Assembly (NCBI GenBank): GCA_036927565.1
Contig: JAYESD010000004.1
Coordinates: forward strand, 86,928,942-86,992,941
Length of the DNA stretch: 64,000 nucleotides
Direction: 5' to 3'
Source of the DNA: Tuctoria greenei
Lineage: Eukaryota; Streptophyta; Magnoliopsida; Poales; Poaceae
Each line of letters opens with the position of its first letter. Positions within the stretch are counted from its first letter, which is position 1. The translations under genes were made by a program, and so were the position numbers. The notes below the pieces were generated by a model. That model made no database searches and was not told where the DNA came from. It saw nothing but the letters and a program-made list of their open reading frames with translations. Below are positions 22,702-32,620 of this stretch, one piece after another.

Positions 22702-24855
22702 ATGGCTCGTGACAAGAAGAACAAGGGCAAGGCCATTGCGGAGCCGGCTGCAAAGAAGCAGAAGCTATCCAAGGAGGAGAAGAAGGCATTGATGGCCGCT
22801 CGCGCCGCCGAGGAGCGAGAGCGTGGCCGAGGAGGATCTTTGAGGATTCGCGAGGCTCGTCCGAGGCAGCCTCCCGTGATTGATGAGTCCGAGGCCGAAG
22901 AAGAGTCGGAAGAGCCACTCGTTCGCCGACGCTCAGCCAGGACCCGTGGGGGTCATCTGCCGGCAGCACCACGTCCGAGACCGACGGCTGCCGATCGTCG
23001 TGAGGACAGGGAGGCCTAGAGAGCCATCTACGAGATGGACACCACCGTCCGTGTCGGTGAAGGAGTCTGGTTGACAGATTACCGGAAGATGAAGGCCAAG
23101 CAACTCCAGAGATTCAGATGGAGTGTGTTGCTTGAGGAGTGGTACCCGCAGCCCAGAGAGACTCTGGTGGACAGTCGTTTCTGGACTGTGACACAGGCGT
23201 CACTCTACGAGACCTACAGACGCCGATGCCACAAGTTATTCCAGCATAACTTTCTGGACTGGGATCAGCTCGCCCTGGCTGCAGAGACGGAGATACGCCC
23301 ATACTTTGAGAGGTACAGAGGGCTGGTCCAGCTGATGTCCTATGAGAAGAGTGCATATGTGGAGGATTGGATCCGCGTGTTTTACGCTACCCTCTACGTC
23401 TCTGAGGGCCGCATGTCGATTGACTTCATGTTCATGGGACAGCACCATCACCTGACGAGACAGACGCTTGCACAGCTGCTAGGAGTGGACCTGCACGACA
23501 CTTGCGTGCATGAGAGAGTATATGGTCAGGCAGACCCGCCGAGGAGGCCGCTCACTGGAGGAGTGGCACCACCACTGGAGGAGATCCGCTCTTTGTTCGG
23601 ACCGACCTTCTCTCCAGACCAGTCGAGGGTACCGGCATTGTTGACTCCAGCTGCGCGCACAGTGCACCTTGCCTTGCGCCGCACGCTCTTGCCGAGGTCA
23701 GGTTACTTAGAGGGGTTCACCAGTCTGCAGCAGACCCTCCTGTTCTACATCATGAACGGGATGGAGTTCGATATTGTGGACGTCCTCATATGCGAGATGG
23801 AGGATGTGATCACCGACGGAGTGGGCATGATGAGGCAGCTTGTATATGGACACTGGATCAGCTACCTGCTCTCTATGATGATTCCTGAGGAGTCCGCCGT
23901 GCGTGACCGTCTCACTGACGAGAGTGTCACACGGTTCAGTCACTACCGTGCTCCAGCTCCTGGAGACCGCCGCCTTGGCCGTCCAGTCGAGCGTCAGGTC
24001 CATGCACGCCTATCTGAGGAGGACTGGTCTGATTTGGAGAAGGAGGATGAGAGGTTGACTGAGGCAGAGGCTTAGGGTGAGGACCTGCAGCACATATGGT
24101 CCGAGAGCGACACGGATGACAGTGTCGAGGAGTACTTTCCTCCTCCTCCCTCACCCAGGCAGCACGACGCGGAGGCTGGAGGCTCTATAGTGCCACCCCC
24201 TACTCTACCTCCCGTCTCAGAGGCACAGGTGTCTCAGCCGTTTGAGCTCACTTCACTGCTCCAACAGATGGTTGAGCAGCAGCGCCTGGACAGACTTGCA
24301 GCTGAGCAGGCCCGAGCGGAGCAGGCCGCACGTCTTCTGGAGCTCCAGTAGCAGCAGCAGGAGATGCAGCGCCAGATTGCCCGTGAGAGGCGTGAGGACA
24401 CTGACCGGCTGACAGGGCTCATAGACCAGATGCACCAGCGCTCCCTCGACCAGCAGCAGCAGACGCAGCAGGCGATGATGGGCATCCTGGGGTTGATCAC
24501 CAACCTCTACACCCAGGCCAGGATTGCCCTCCCGTCGCAGCTGCCAGGAGTTGTTCCACCTCCACCAGTCCCGGTTCCAGCTGCAGCTCCGGTGCCGACC
24601 ACGCCGATCCCTTCGTTCAGCATGTCTCCACTGCTGGCTCCTGGCGCACCGATCCACTCTCCCCTGCCGGCGACGACTCTGTTCCAGCAGACGCCGGCGT
24701 CCGTCGTCAGTGCCTCTGTTCCAGCAGCTCCTACTCAGCAGGCACCGACGACGGCTCCTACAGCTCCTTCTACCTCTACTCCAGGCAGTAGCTCCGACGA
24801 CAGCACTCCCGACGGTGACCAGTTCGTCATCGCGCCTAGTACTCAGGGTCCTTAG
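22702..24855 (+). pseudogene. SIRE-1 post-pol extra ORF
   Basis: One frame of about 718 codons with three in-frame TAG stops (23017, 24073, 24349). N-terminus basic and nuclear-signal-like (MARDKKNKGKAIAEPAAKKQ), then an acidic/Arg segment. The folded middle (about 23060-23990) contains DWIRVFYATLYVSEGRMSID and LTRQTLAQLLGVDLHDT. This resembles the 'putative plant transposon protein' domain seen in plant retroelement extra ORFs (family recalled from memory). The C-terminal third is Gln-rich coiled coil (LLQQMVEQQRLDRLAAEQAR) followed by Pro/Ala/Ser/Thr-rich sequence. No signal peptide or membrane segment is evident, so an envelope role is not supported. The function of this ORF in grasses is unknown to me. 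The minus-strand SIRE has a counterpart at 39791-41253. Confidence 0.8.
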
Positions 24856-25239
24856 GCACTTGAATCCCTTTTTAGTGTCTTGATGCCAAAGGGGGAGAAG
24901 AGTTAGAGAGTCAGGGGGAGGGTTGTTTAGAGGGTTGCTTAGTCTCAGGGGGAGTCTGTTTCTCTATCTTTTGTAATTTGGTGCTTATCTTTTGTAATTC
25001 GATGTTTTTGCTACTCATTTGGCGTTTATTGAGTACTCTTATGTTCTTAATCGATTGAGCTTATTTGGTGCCTATCTTATGATCACTTATTCACTTGAGT
25101 TATTCTTTGATTGAGCGTTCAAATGTTAAGTGTAATAATCTTGTATTCATTGCATATCCTCTTAAGTTTCGTACTATCAAATTCATTACTATTGTGCTTA
25201 AATTGTTGTGTTATCATCAATCACCAAAAATGGGGAGAT
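24856..25239 (+). other. SIRE-1 3' untranslated region and polypurine tract
   Basis: T-rich, G-rich sequence from the extra ORF stop to the 3' LTR. It includes agggggagaag-type purine runs (24890-24955) and the PPT ccaaaaatggggaga directly before the LTR. No coding. Confidence 0.75.
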
Positions 25240-26646
25240 TGAAAGCATCTAGGCCCCCATGAGGTACGGTTTCGGTGATTAATGACAACCATTGGATTTT
25301 ACTAATGAATTTGTGAATGCAAGGTCTCCATAATCACTTAATCAAATGAAATCTATACGTCATTGGAGACCCATATACAATCACTTTATGAGATCAAATC
25401 AACGATATGAAGACAAGAAGTGAAAGCTCTTATGTCAAAGTCATTCAACCACAATTGATGACACTTAATGCTTGACAACCATCAGAAGTACATTTCCAAC
25501 AAAAGTCTAAGAGGTCAATCGAGCAAGACACAAAAGAATCACTTAGAAACAACTTGAAGCAAACAAAATCAACTCACCAGATCAAACGATGATTTCTAAG
25601 AACAACACATCGGTCGAGTTGGTTCAATAGAAGAAGAAGACCTCAGAACAAAGCACTCACCGGATCATCCGATGTTAAGGGCTAAGCTACATCGGTCCAT
25701 TAGTACAGTTTGTAATATCCTTGGACCAAGTGTAGCACCGGATCATCCGATGTACAGAAGTATACACATCGGTCAATCACTCCAGTAAGCATCAAGTTTG
25801 AGCCAATTCTGGAGGAAGAGCCACCGGATCATCCGATGAGAAGACAAGTGCAACATCGGTCTAACAACGGTCATATCTGACACACTGACGTCAGCTAAAG
25901 TAAACTTGACCGATGATAACTAAAGGGGAGACATCGGATCATCCGATGTTTGCAGAAAAGTTCTGTCAGTCTACTTTTCCAACGGCTATTTCGGGGAGGC
26001 TGGCTATAAATACCCCCTAAACCGGTCATTTCGACAAGTCTTGATCACCAGACATTCTCAACACATCCACAAGCGTTCAAGACCAAGAGCCATCACTTCT
26101 ACATCATTTCGACCACCTACACACCAAGAGATAGGCTAGAACTAGCTAGAGAGAGAGCTTGTGTGCCTCCATTCTGGGTGAGTGGAATCTCTAGGATAGT
26201 GAGAGCCTCAAGAGAGTGCCCCTTGGTGTTTGTAACTGTGAGAGACTTCCGGAGCTTGCCAAGGCGTTTGTGGAAGCCCGGAGGGTCGAAGTTGTACAAG
26301 GCTTGAGCTCCACCTTGCCGAGGTTGGCAAACGGAGAAGAATAGTGGAGATCCCTCGTCTCGGTGACTTGGGTGTGGCTATACCCTTTGGTGGGTGCCAC
26401 AACGTGGATGTAGGAAGATCTTGACGATCTTGCCGAACCACGGGATAAATCCTCGTGTCTCCTCGGAAGTTTGCATCCTCTTCCTCTCTCTTACATTTAT
26501 GCATTTTATATTCCGCGAAGTTGCTATTTACTTCAATGCATAGATAGTTTGCGTAGGGAATTGGGCTTTTAGGAATTAAGTTTTATTGTTTAGATTTTTG
26601 AAAAGAAGCCCAATTCACCCCCCCTCTTGGACATTCGATCCTTACA
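25240..26646 (+). repeat. SIRE-1 3' LTR
   Basis: 1407 bp, same ends as the 5' LTR. The dyad-motif array lies at about 25576-25950 and TATAAATA at 26005-26012. A 12-bp insertion (gctagagagaga, near 26143) distinguishes it. Followed by the TSD cccct. Confidence 0.96.
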
Positions 26647-27531
26647 CCCCTGCTCTATCGTCAGCGACCGCGACACCGTCTTGACCAGCTTGTTCTGGTC
26701 GGAATTGTTCCGACAGGCTGACGTACGTCTGCGGCTCAGCTCCGCCTTCCATCCGCAGTCTGACGGCCAGTCTGAGGTCGTCAACAAAGTTATCACCATG
26801 TACCTGCGCTGCTTGGCTAGTGACCGACTCAAGACGTGGCTTCAGTGGCTTCCATGGGTAGAGTACTGTTACAACACCTCTTATCAGACGACCCTCAAAT
26901 GTTCGCCGTTCAGAGTGGTCTATGGCAGGGACCCTCCAGCCATTATTTCATATCAGCAGGGTGTGTCCAGAGTAGCTGCCGTTGACAAGTAGCTCAAAGA
27001 TAGAGATGAATTCTTGGCTGAAATCAAAAACAGACTTATGCAGGCACAAGTCATCATGAAAAGCTATGAAGACAAGTCCCGTCGGGAGGTGGAATTTCAA
27101 ATTGGTGATTCGGTTTGGTTGCGGCTTCATCAGAGAACAGCTGTGGGAGTTATAGTGGCACCTCCATCAAAGATTGGACCAAAATATTTTGGACCTTATC
27201 AGATTATCCAACGCATCGGGATTGTGTCTTATAAACTCCAGCTACCTTCCCAAGCCAGGATACATGATGTTTTCCATGTGTCTCTGTTGAAGAAATTTGA
27301 GGGTCCTGCTCCAGCTCAGGTGGTGCCTTTGTCACCTCTTCTCCATGGGCATGTTGTACCTACGCCTGAAAAGATACAAAGGACGCGCTTGAACAGAGGA
27401 GTCTGGGAACTGCTTGTCAAGTGGGCAGGACATTCTGAAGCTGATGCAACATGGGAACAGCTAGAAGATTTCAAGATGAAGCACCTCACCTTCAAGCTCG
27501 AGGACGAGCTCTTTGTCGGGAAGGGGGGAAA
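26647..27531 (+). pseudogene. Ty3 element integrase C-terminal part and chromodomain
   Basis: Continues the integrase split by SIRE-1. Second catalytic Asp in IVSDRDTVLTS (26662-26694), and Glu in FHPQSDGQSEVVNK. Then NTSYQTTLKCSPFRVVYGRDPP, the GPY/F-like region (KIGPKYFGPYQII, 27169-27206; DVFHVSLLKKF) and a chromodomain-like end (WELLVKWAGHSEADATWEQL, about 27406-27465). One in-frame TAG at 26990. Chromodomains steer integration of chromoviruses to marked chromatin. The frame runs on into the LTR (stop 27593). Confidence 0.9.
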
Positions 27532-28059
27532 TGTTGTGGATGCGTTCGTGGGCCGCCAATATGGCCGACGTGGGGCCCACGACACCCACAACTGAACTGC
27601 TGCAGTCCAGCCGCACCAGAGAAGCTGAAGATCTTCTAGAAGATTTATTAGATTAAGGAAAATTTAAAGAATAAATAAATTAGAGATTAGGGTGAGTTTA
27701 AATTAGGGAGTATTAGATTGAGAGGAATGTAAATAGAAATAAAGAGTCCTGATCGGTTGGGGGGGTGTCCCCAACCGATCTGGTTGGGTGCGTGCGGGAG
27801 GGGGGGGGGGGTCCTCCCCCTATATAAGCACTCCCCTCCCTCTTGTAAAATGATCGAGGAAATAAGAATTGCCCCATTAGGGTTGTTCTTCTCCTTGGAT
27901 CACCGTGGCTTCAAACCCTAACCCTAGCCGTCGTGACATCTCCCCTCTCCCACCGCGTTACGTGTTGCGCAGCAACAGTCAAACCTCTATCTTCCTCTCC
28001 TCTCCCCTACGCAGCCCTAGGCGCAGCCGGGGAGGTCCCCTCCACCACGTTTCACAGCA
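27532..28059 (+). repeat. Ty3 element 3' LTR
   Basis: 528 bp; same start and end as the 5' LTR, without the MITE. TATATAA at 27821-27827. Confidence 0.93.
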
Positions 28060-29362
28060 CAGGCCAAAGGCAGAAGACTTTACATAGTTAATCACAAAAG
28101 TGGAAAGAAAACTAACAACAACGGCAACCTGATTATCAATGGGGGGGCCGATGTACATTAATCAACAGTGTCATCTCTTCTGTCTCTATATATGCAATGT
28201 GCACCATTAAGCTCAAGAGCCAGATAATAAAAGCACTGGACAAAACAAGGAAACTTTGTTTATGGAGGGGCTCGGATGTGGCAGGAAAGGGTAGGCCCTT
28301 GGTGGCCTGGGAAAAGGTGACAGCTCCACTCGACAAAGGAGTGTTGGGCATCAAGAATCTCCACAAAATGAACAGAGCTCTCCTAATGAAGCAATTATAC
28401 AAGATATATAATAAAGCTGATACACCTTGGGTACAGCTAGTGTTGGCTTGGTAGTGTAGAAATGGAAGTCCACCAGATGCGACAACAGGAAAGGGTTCCT
28501 TTTGGTGGCGGGATATAATAAGTCTATGGGGAGATTTCAGGAAAAGATTTCGAGGCATTATTGGACAGGGCGACACAATCAAATTGTGGAACGACGAATG
28601 GGAGGGGCATTTGTTAAGCCGGGACCTTTACAGTTTATACACATTTGCAAAAAAGAAGAATATCTCATTAGCCCAATTTTGCTCAAGCGATAATATACAT
28701 TCGCAGTTTCACCTGCCACTGTCAGCAGAGGCAAATGAAGACCTTGATACACTATTACAACTAATACAGAATGTGTTTAATAGAGGTCAAACAAGAGACA
28801 TATGGGGGGATAACAGCGGTAAAGAAGCATTCTGTTCCAGCAAGGGATATCAGGCATATTTCAACAACATCAACCCTCCGACTCCATTTGTTTGGATCTG
28901 GAAATAAAAAATGATAAAGAAGATAAAGATCTTTGTTTGGCTACTATTCAGAGATAGGCTCAACTCGAGGAATCTGCTGCGCAGAAAAAACCTACACATC
29001 GAAGGAGAAGACTACTCATGCGTCCTATGTGACCTGAATGTGGAAGAGCTAACTTATCATCTTTTCTTTCAATGTTCCTTCAGCGCTGAATGCTGGCACA
29101 CTATGGGGATTCACTGGGACAATGACTTAACCTTTTTCAATGCGATCAAGGCAAAGGAAAGCTGGAACAAACCAGGCTTCATGGAGACCTTTGGAATAGC
29201 AGCATGGGGGATCTGGAAACAGAGAAATGCCTTCATATTCTGACATACGCAACCATCAGTAGAAGCATGGAAGGCATGCTTCAAAGTGACACTCAAAGCT
29301 CAAATTATACACTTTAAAGAAGTAGACAGAAATAGCATAGGGGAGTGGGTCAACAATCTATA
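28060..29362 (+). pseudogene. LINE-A ORF2, C-terminal part
   Basis: Resumes the LINE coding interrupted at 10224: SIAR before, RPKAEDF after. It continues with GGRCTLINSVISS, DKTRKLCLWRGSDVAGKGRP and KGVLGIKNLHKMNRALLMKQ. Next comes the zf-RVT region (KIKIFVWLLFRDRLNSRNLL, CVLCDLNVEELTYHLFFQC) and the end WGIWKQRNAFIF. Stops at 28090, 28452, 28905 and 29241 and frame changes near 28500-28600 show decay. The 3' UTR runs to the A-run at 29484-29494. Confidence 0.88.
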
Positions 29363-29509
29363 GTTTACATTCCTATCTTAGAAATGTAAATACAGTACAT
29401 GGTGGCTACTTTATGTACAATTACTTTCTCGTTTTGATTCAATATACTACACTGTTAGGGTCTCCCCTGCAGTTTTTTTACTCAAAAAAAAAAACTAAGT
29501 GACCGTAGA

Positions 29510-29700
29510 TCATCATCTTACATAGTAGCCATTCACAGTGGGGGGAACTTTTCCCTCTGCTAATGTTCATTTGAACATCACCTTGAAATATCCAAAATAC
29601 TGACAGTACATACCATCTGCAGAAGTCTGATAGATTGACTAAAGAAAACATATAACACATTATGCGAAAATGAGATGTCTCCCATAACACAGACTGCTTC
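29510..29700. other. Host intron remnant or 3' end of LINE-B
   Basis: Sequence between the LINE-A TSD and recognisable LINE-B 3' sequence. No motif. No poly-T was seen that would mark the LINE-B 3' end, so the border is uncertain. Confidence 0.4.
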
Positions 29701-31560
29701 ATGTATCATTCTGCTTCTCTTCATCAACGGCTTCATCACCCTGACCTGGAGCCAGCAGTAACAGCCTTGTCCTTTGCTGTTGTCAAAGGACTTTCATCGC
29801 CACCTTCAGCACTGTGTCAGCACTCACCTTGATGACCTGATTCATATCTTCAGGATAAAGGCCTGCCCAGAATTTAAAAAACACAGAAACATGATTGATA
29901 ATTTCTCCAGGATGTTTGATCATTTCCTCTCAAAGCACATTTTATTTCTTGCTTTCCAGATAGTCCAACAAATTGCTCCCAACCCCATAGCATAAAAATT
30001 TTCTTCACCATGCAAGACCTTGGGTATCCAAGCCCAGTACTGCTCAATGTTAAGAGGTCTTACATTGCTATTAAAGAATACACCTATAATCCCCGAAAAA
30101 GCTCTGCTCACATTACATTCGAATAACATGATTAATAGTCTCATTCTCCCTACAAAAAGCACATTTGTAGCCACCCTTCCATTTTTTCAGTTTTAAATTA
30201 TCTTTAGTCAGAATAGCATTCTTTTCTATGAGCTAAAGAAAAACTTTTATTTTCGGGGGTATTTTAGCCTTCCAAATCTTATTATAGCTTGGTCCTCTAT
30301 CATTTCTGGTCAGCCTTTCATATACTGATTTGACAGAGAACAACCCAGATTTAGTCCACAACCAAGTCACTTTATCTTCTTGATCATTTACTCTTTGATT
30401 ATTTAAAGTAGACGTCAAATTATACCACTGTTGATGCAAAAAAAAAACAGGTAGATTCTGCTTCAATTGAACAACCCAACCTGAAGAAGCTACATTTGCC
30501 ACTGTAACCAAAGGGTCCATACACATATCAAAGAACAAAGGATGTAATAAGCACAACGGTTTATCATATAACCAAGCATCTGACCAGAATCTGATCCTAT
30601 CAGGGTTGTAACCATAGCGGAGGCGTCGACTGGAAGGAAGAGTGGGACGGGTGGGGTGGGGGCGCGCATTAAGGCCCATCCAACCCGATAAACTCCAAAA
30701 ATCCTAATTCTTCCATCCAACCGATTCGCACCGTCCGTTACATCGTGATCCTTCAGTTACTTTTCGTTGGTCTTCCCGATAGATGGAGCGCCGTCTTCCT
30801 CAACCGAGCCCCATCGCCCTCCGCCTCCCTCCGCTCCGTCTTCCCCATAGAGGTGCCCGCCGTCTCCCTCCGCTCACCCCCCTGTGCCGGCGCGCCCTCT
30901 GCCTCCAGCACGATCTCTGCAGTCCAGAGCCTCGCCCGTACCTCTGGCGTCCTCGGCGTCTGCCTGGACAGGACTCCTAAGCACCCAGGCGACGCGTAGC
31001 CGTCCTGGACGGACGCCTGACTCGGTCCAAGTGAGGCGAGACTCCATATGGCATCCGTGGAAGACCGACTGGACGCCTAGTCGGCGCCTGGACAACACTG
31101 GATCCTATCCCCTTTACCCAAAATATACTTTCTACCACTCATATAAATTGGTCTGGCTTTTAGCAAATCAGTCCAAACAGATGAATCATAGACTCTGTGA
31201 TTGATGCACCCAATAGGTTCATCCTTACTATACTTCTAACCAGATTTTGCCAAATCCCTTCCTCTCTTTCTAGTTTCCACCACCATTTTGTTAATAAACT
31301 AATATTCATTTTTCACAAGTCTTTTACACCCAGACCCCCTTTTTTCTTGCTGGTACAAATATTCCTCCACTATTAAATGATATTTTTCCTTCGCATGATC
31401 ACCCTGCCATAAGAATTTTTTCCTATTTTTATAATTTTTTTCTATAACTGTTTTTGGAAGCAAGAACATAGACATATTCCAAGGCAGTGCACTAAATAGT
31501 CGTTAATAAATTAGAATGTCCATGCCTTTGAATTTCCAATCTTCATTTAGTATATAGGAT
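29700..31560 (-). mobile_element. 5'-truncated L1-type LINE (LINE-B)
   Basis: Minus-strand reading gives the C-terminal part of a plant LINE ORF2. From right to left: the region after RT (NEDWKFKGMDIL, LLPKTVIEKN, KFLWQGDHAKEK at about 31380-31560, in shifting frames), then DRIRFWSDAWLYDKPLCLLH at 30600, then zf-RVT (FSVKSVYERL, KIWKAKIPPKIKVFL, KWKGGYKCAFC) and AICWTIWKARNKMCFE near 29925. Endonuclease and the RT catalytic part are missing, so it is 5'-truncated, as is common for LINEs. Many frame breaks. Interrupted by the hAT-like element at 30601-31100. Ends are approximate; no TSD found. Confidence 0.8.
30601..31100. mobile_element. hAT-like non-autonomous element, copy 3
   Basis: 500-bp insertion in LINE-B with an exact 8-bp TSD, gatcctat (30593-30600 and 31101-31108). 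Ends CAGGGTTGT and, inverted, CAGTGTTGT: the clearest hAT-type termini of the three copies. Internal sequence is GC-rich with GGCGTC and GCCTAG words near both ends. No transposase. Removing it rejoins the LINE at GDRIRFW. Confidence 0.88.
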
Positions 31561-31970
31561 ACCTTTTGTACTGTTTTATGGTACTGATATGATTTCCATA
31601 AATTAGCTAGATTGAGTTGCTCTGCTTTGTACTTCATATCTAATATGTGCATTAATCAGAAGTAATAATCATCTGATAACTTTTTAAGGTTCATGCCTTC
31701 ACCTTTTGTCATGTAACAAATCACATAAAATTGTACTAAAGTATGAAACTGAGAACGTTTAAATACAAAGTGTCTCTGCTGTTCTACCTGATGGAGACAG
31801 GTGGAACTTGGTCTGTCATGATATACTGTTTTTATATGAAATACATCAATTAAGCCTTGATCCTTCATGAGTTTAGCACTTTTCTGTCATCCATAGGGGA
31901 GCAGAACTGAAATAAACATATGATCATCCTAGTATGATAATTTTACATTTTGCTTATTGCATCTTTGCAG
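31561..31970 (+). other. Host intron remnant before exon 2 of the window
   Basis: AT-rich, non-coding, ending in the acceptor tttgcag. Nothing else recognised. Confidence 0.6.
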
Positions 31971-32147
31971 ACTCAAGTCATTCCTGCGAAGTATATCATG
32001 AAAACAGATGATGATGCCTTTGTTAGGATTGATGAAGTCATTTCAAGCTTGAAGAAGAGCAAGTCCAGTGGGCTTTTATATGGTCTTATTTCTTTCCAGT
32101 CGTCACCACACAGAAATAAGAAAAGCAAATGGTTCATCAGTCAGAAG
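31971..32147 (+). CDS. GT31 beta-1,3-galactosyltransferase, DxD exon
   Basis: 59 codons, phase 0 at both ends, acceptor ctttgcag and donor gtacgg. Encodes YIMKTDDDAFVRIDEV; the DDD is the DxD metal/UDP-galactose site of GT31 enzymes. KSKWFISQK follows before the donor. The exon is open and its sequence fully family-like. It lies 30 kb from the preceding coding exon because of the transposon-filled intron. Confidence 0.93.
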
Positions 32148-32213
32148 GTACGGTATGGTTATCCTGAACCAAGACTTCTTCTATTACACTTTTCTTACTA
32201 ATGAGAAACACAG

Positions 32214-32321
32214 GAATGGCCTTTGGAAATGTATCCACCGTGGGCTCATGGTCCCGGATACGTAATCTCACGTGACATTGCGAAGTTTATAGCCCAAGGC
32301 CATCAACAACGAACACTTCAA
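32214..32321 (+). CDS. GT31 beta-1,3-galactosyltransferase, exon 3 of window
   Basis: 36 codons after a 66-bp intron; acceptor aaacacag, donor gtagga. Encodes EWPLEMYPPWAHGPGYVISR, one of the best conserved GT31 blocks, then DIAKFIAQGHQQRTLQ. Reading is continuous with the neighbouring exons. Confidence 0.93.
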
Positions 32322-32413
32322 GTAGGAAGGCAGACAGTATATCTACAAGTTTCTTTCTGTATTAGTTCGTGATACATTGTTGCAACCCCAGTTTGATCTT
32401 GTTGCTGTTTCAG

Positions 32414-32620
32414 CTATTCAAACTTGAAGATGTGGCAGTGGGAATTTGGATCCAACAATACAAGAATAGTGGACAGCAAATAAACTACGTGACTGATGAT
32501 CGCTTTTACAGTGAAGGGTGTGATGCTGATTATGTTCTCGCCCACTATCAGAGCCCGAGGCTTATGATGTGCCTGTGGGAGAAACTTACAAAGGAATATC
32601 AACCTGTATGTTGTGAATAG
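32414..32620 (+). CDS. GT31 beta-1,3-galactosyltransferase, last exon
   Basis: 68 codons plus TAG after a 92-bp intron (acceptor gtttcag). Starts LFKLEDVAVGIWIQQY; the ED in KLEDV is the conserved acidic pair of the family. Ends CLWEKLTKEYQPVCCE. The C-terminal CCE recalls GALT1/B3GALT15-type proteins. With the three other exons the window covers 206 residues, about the last third of a plant family member. Confidence 0.93.
   Translation, partial: LFKLEDVAVGIWIQQYKNSGQQINYVTDDRFYSEGCDADYVLAHYQSPRLMMCLWEKLTKEYQPVCCE

Larger units (their letters stand above)
14491..26646 (+). mobile_element. SIRE/Maximus-type Ty1/copia element (SIRE-1 of window), complete
   Basis: LTRs at 14491-15877 and 25240-26646, an exact 5-bp TSD cccct (14486-14490 and 26647-26651), a PBS at 15880-15891 (tgatatcagagc, like the initiator-Met tRNA complement), and a purine-rich end ccaaaaatggggaga before the 3' LTR. 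Internal order: gag, zinc knuckle, protease, integrase, RT, RNase H, a non-coding spacer, then an extra ORF. The LTRs are close: about 10 differences over the first 375 aligned bases by eye, fewer later, so the insertion is relatively young. Coding has several stops and frameshifts. Confidence 0.96.
10225..28059 (+). mobile_element. Ty3/gypsy chromovirus-type LTR retrotransposon, interrupted
   Basis: LTRs at 10225-11007 and 27532-28059, a PBS-like tggtatccaga at 11010, a single gag-pol frame, a C-terminal chromodomain, and a purine-rich aaggggggaaa just before the 3' LTR. Inserted in LINE-A ORF2: the LINE reads ...SIAR up to 10224 and RPKAEDF after 28059. A short repeat cagg flanks the element, so the TSD is 4-5 bp and not perfect. 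The SIRE insertion removed, the element is about 5.7 kb. It holds several stops and two frame changes. Confidence 0.93.
2313..29494 (+). mobile_element. L1-type LINE (LINE-A), full-length but interrupted
   Basis: Non-LTR retrotransposon with ORF1 (gag-like, zinc knuckles), ORF2 (endonuclease, reverse transcriptase, C-terminal zf-RVT region), a 3' UTR and a terminal A-run at 29484-29494. Flanks carry a likely TSD: acaaagtgaccggaga at 2297-2312 and actaagtgaccgtaga at 29494-29509, 16 bases with two mismatches. The mismatches suggest an old insertion, but two also fit a chance match. Without the hAT-like element (about 0.7 kb), the Ty3 stack (about 17.8 kb) and an internal 0.9-kb duplication, the LINE is about 7.7 kb. 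Coding parts carry several frameshifts and stops, so it is dead. Confidence 0.85.
1852..31970 (+). other. 30.1-kb host intron filled with nested transposons
   Basis: Donor gtatgt at 1852 and acceptor ctttgcag ending at 31970. The flanking exons are phase 0/0 and join in the conserved GT31 reading frame, so this is one intron. Unoccupied intron remains only at 1852-2299, possibly 29510-29700, and about 31560-31970. The rest is LINE, Ty3, SIRE, hAT-like and MITE sequence. I infer that the gene could still be functional, since all four visible exons are open with canonical splice sites. Confidence 0.85.

Noticed and set aside
22217..22712. Pro/Ala/Arg-rich open frames on both strands before the SIRE-1 extra ORF
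   Set aside because: gccgcc-repeat leader sequence; the extra ORF starts at 22702 with a recognisable basic N-terminus in another context.
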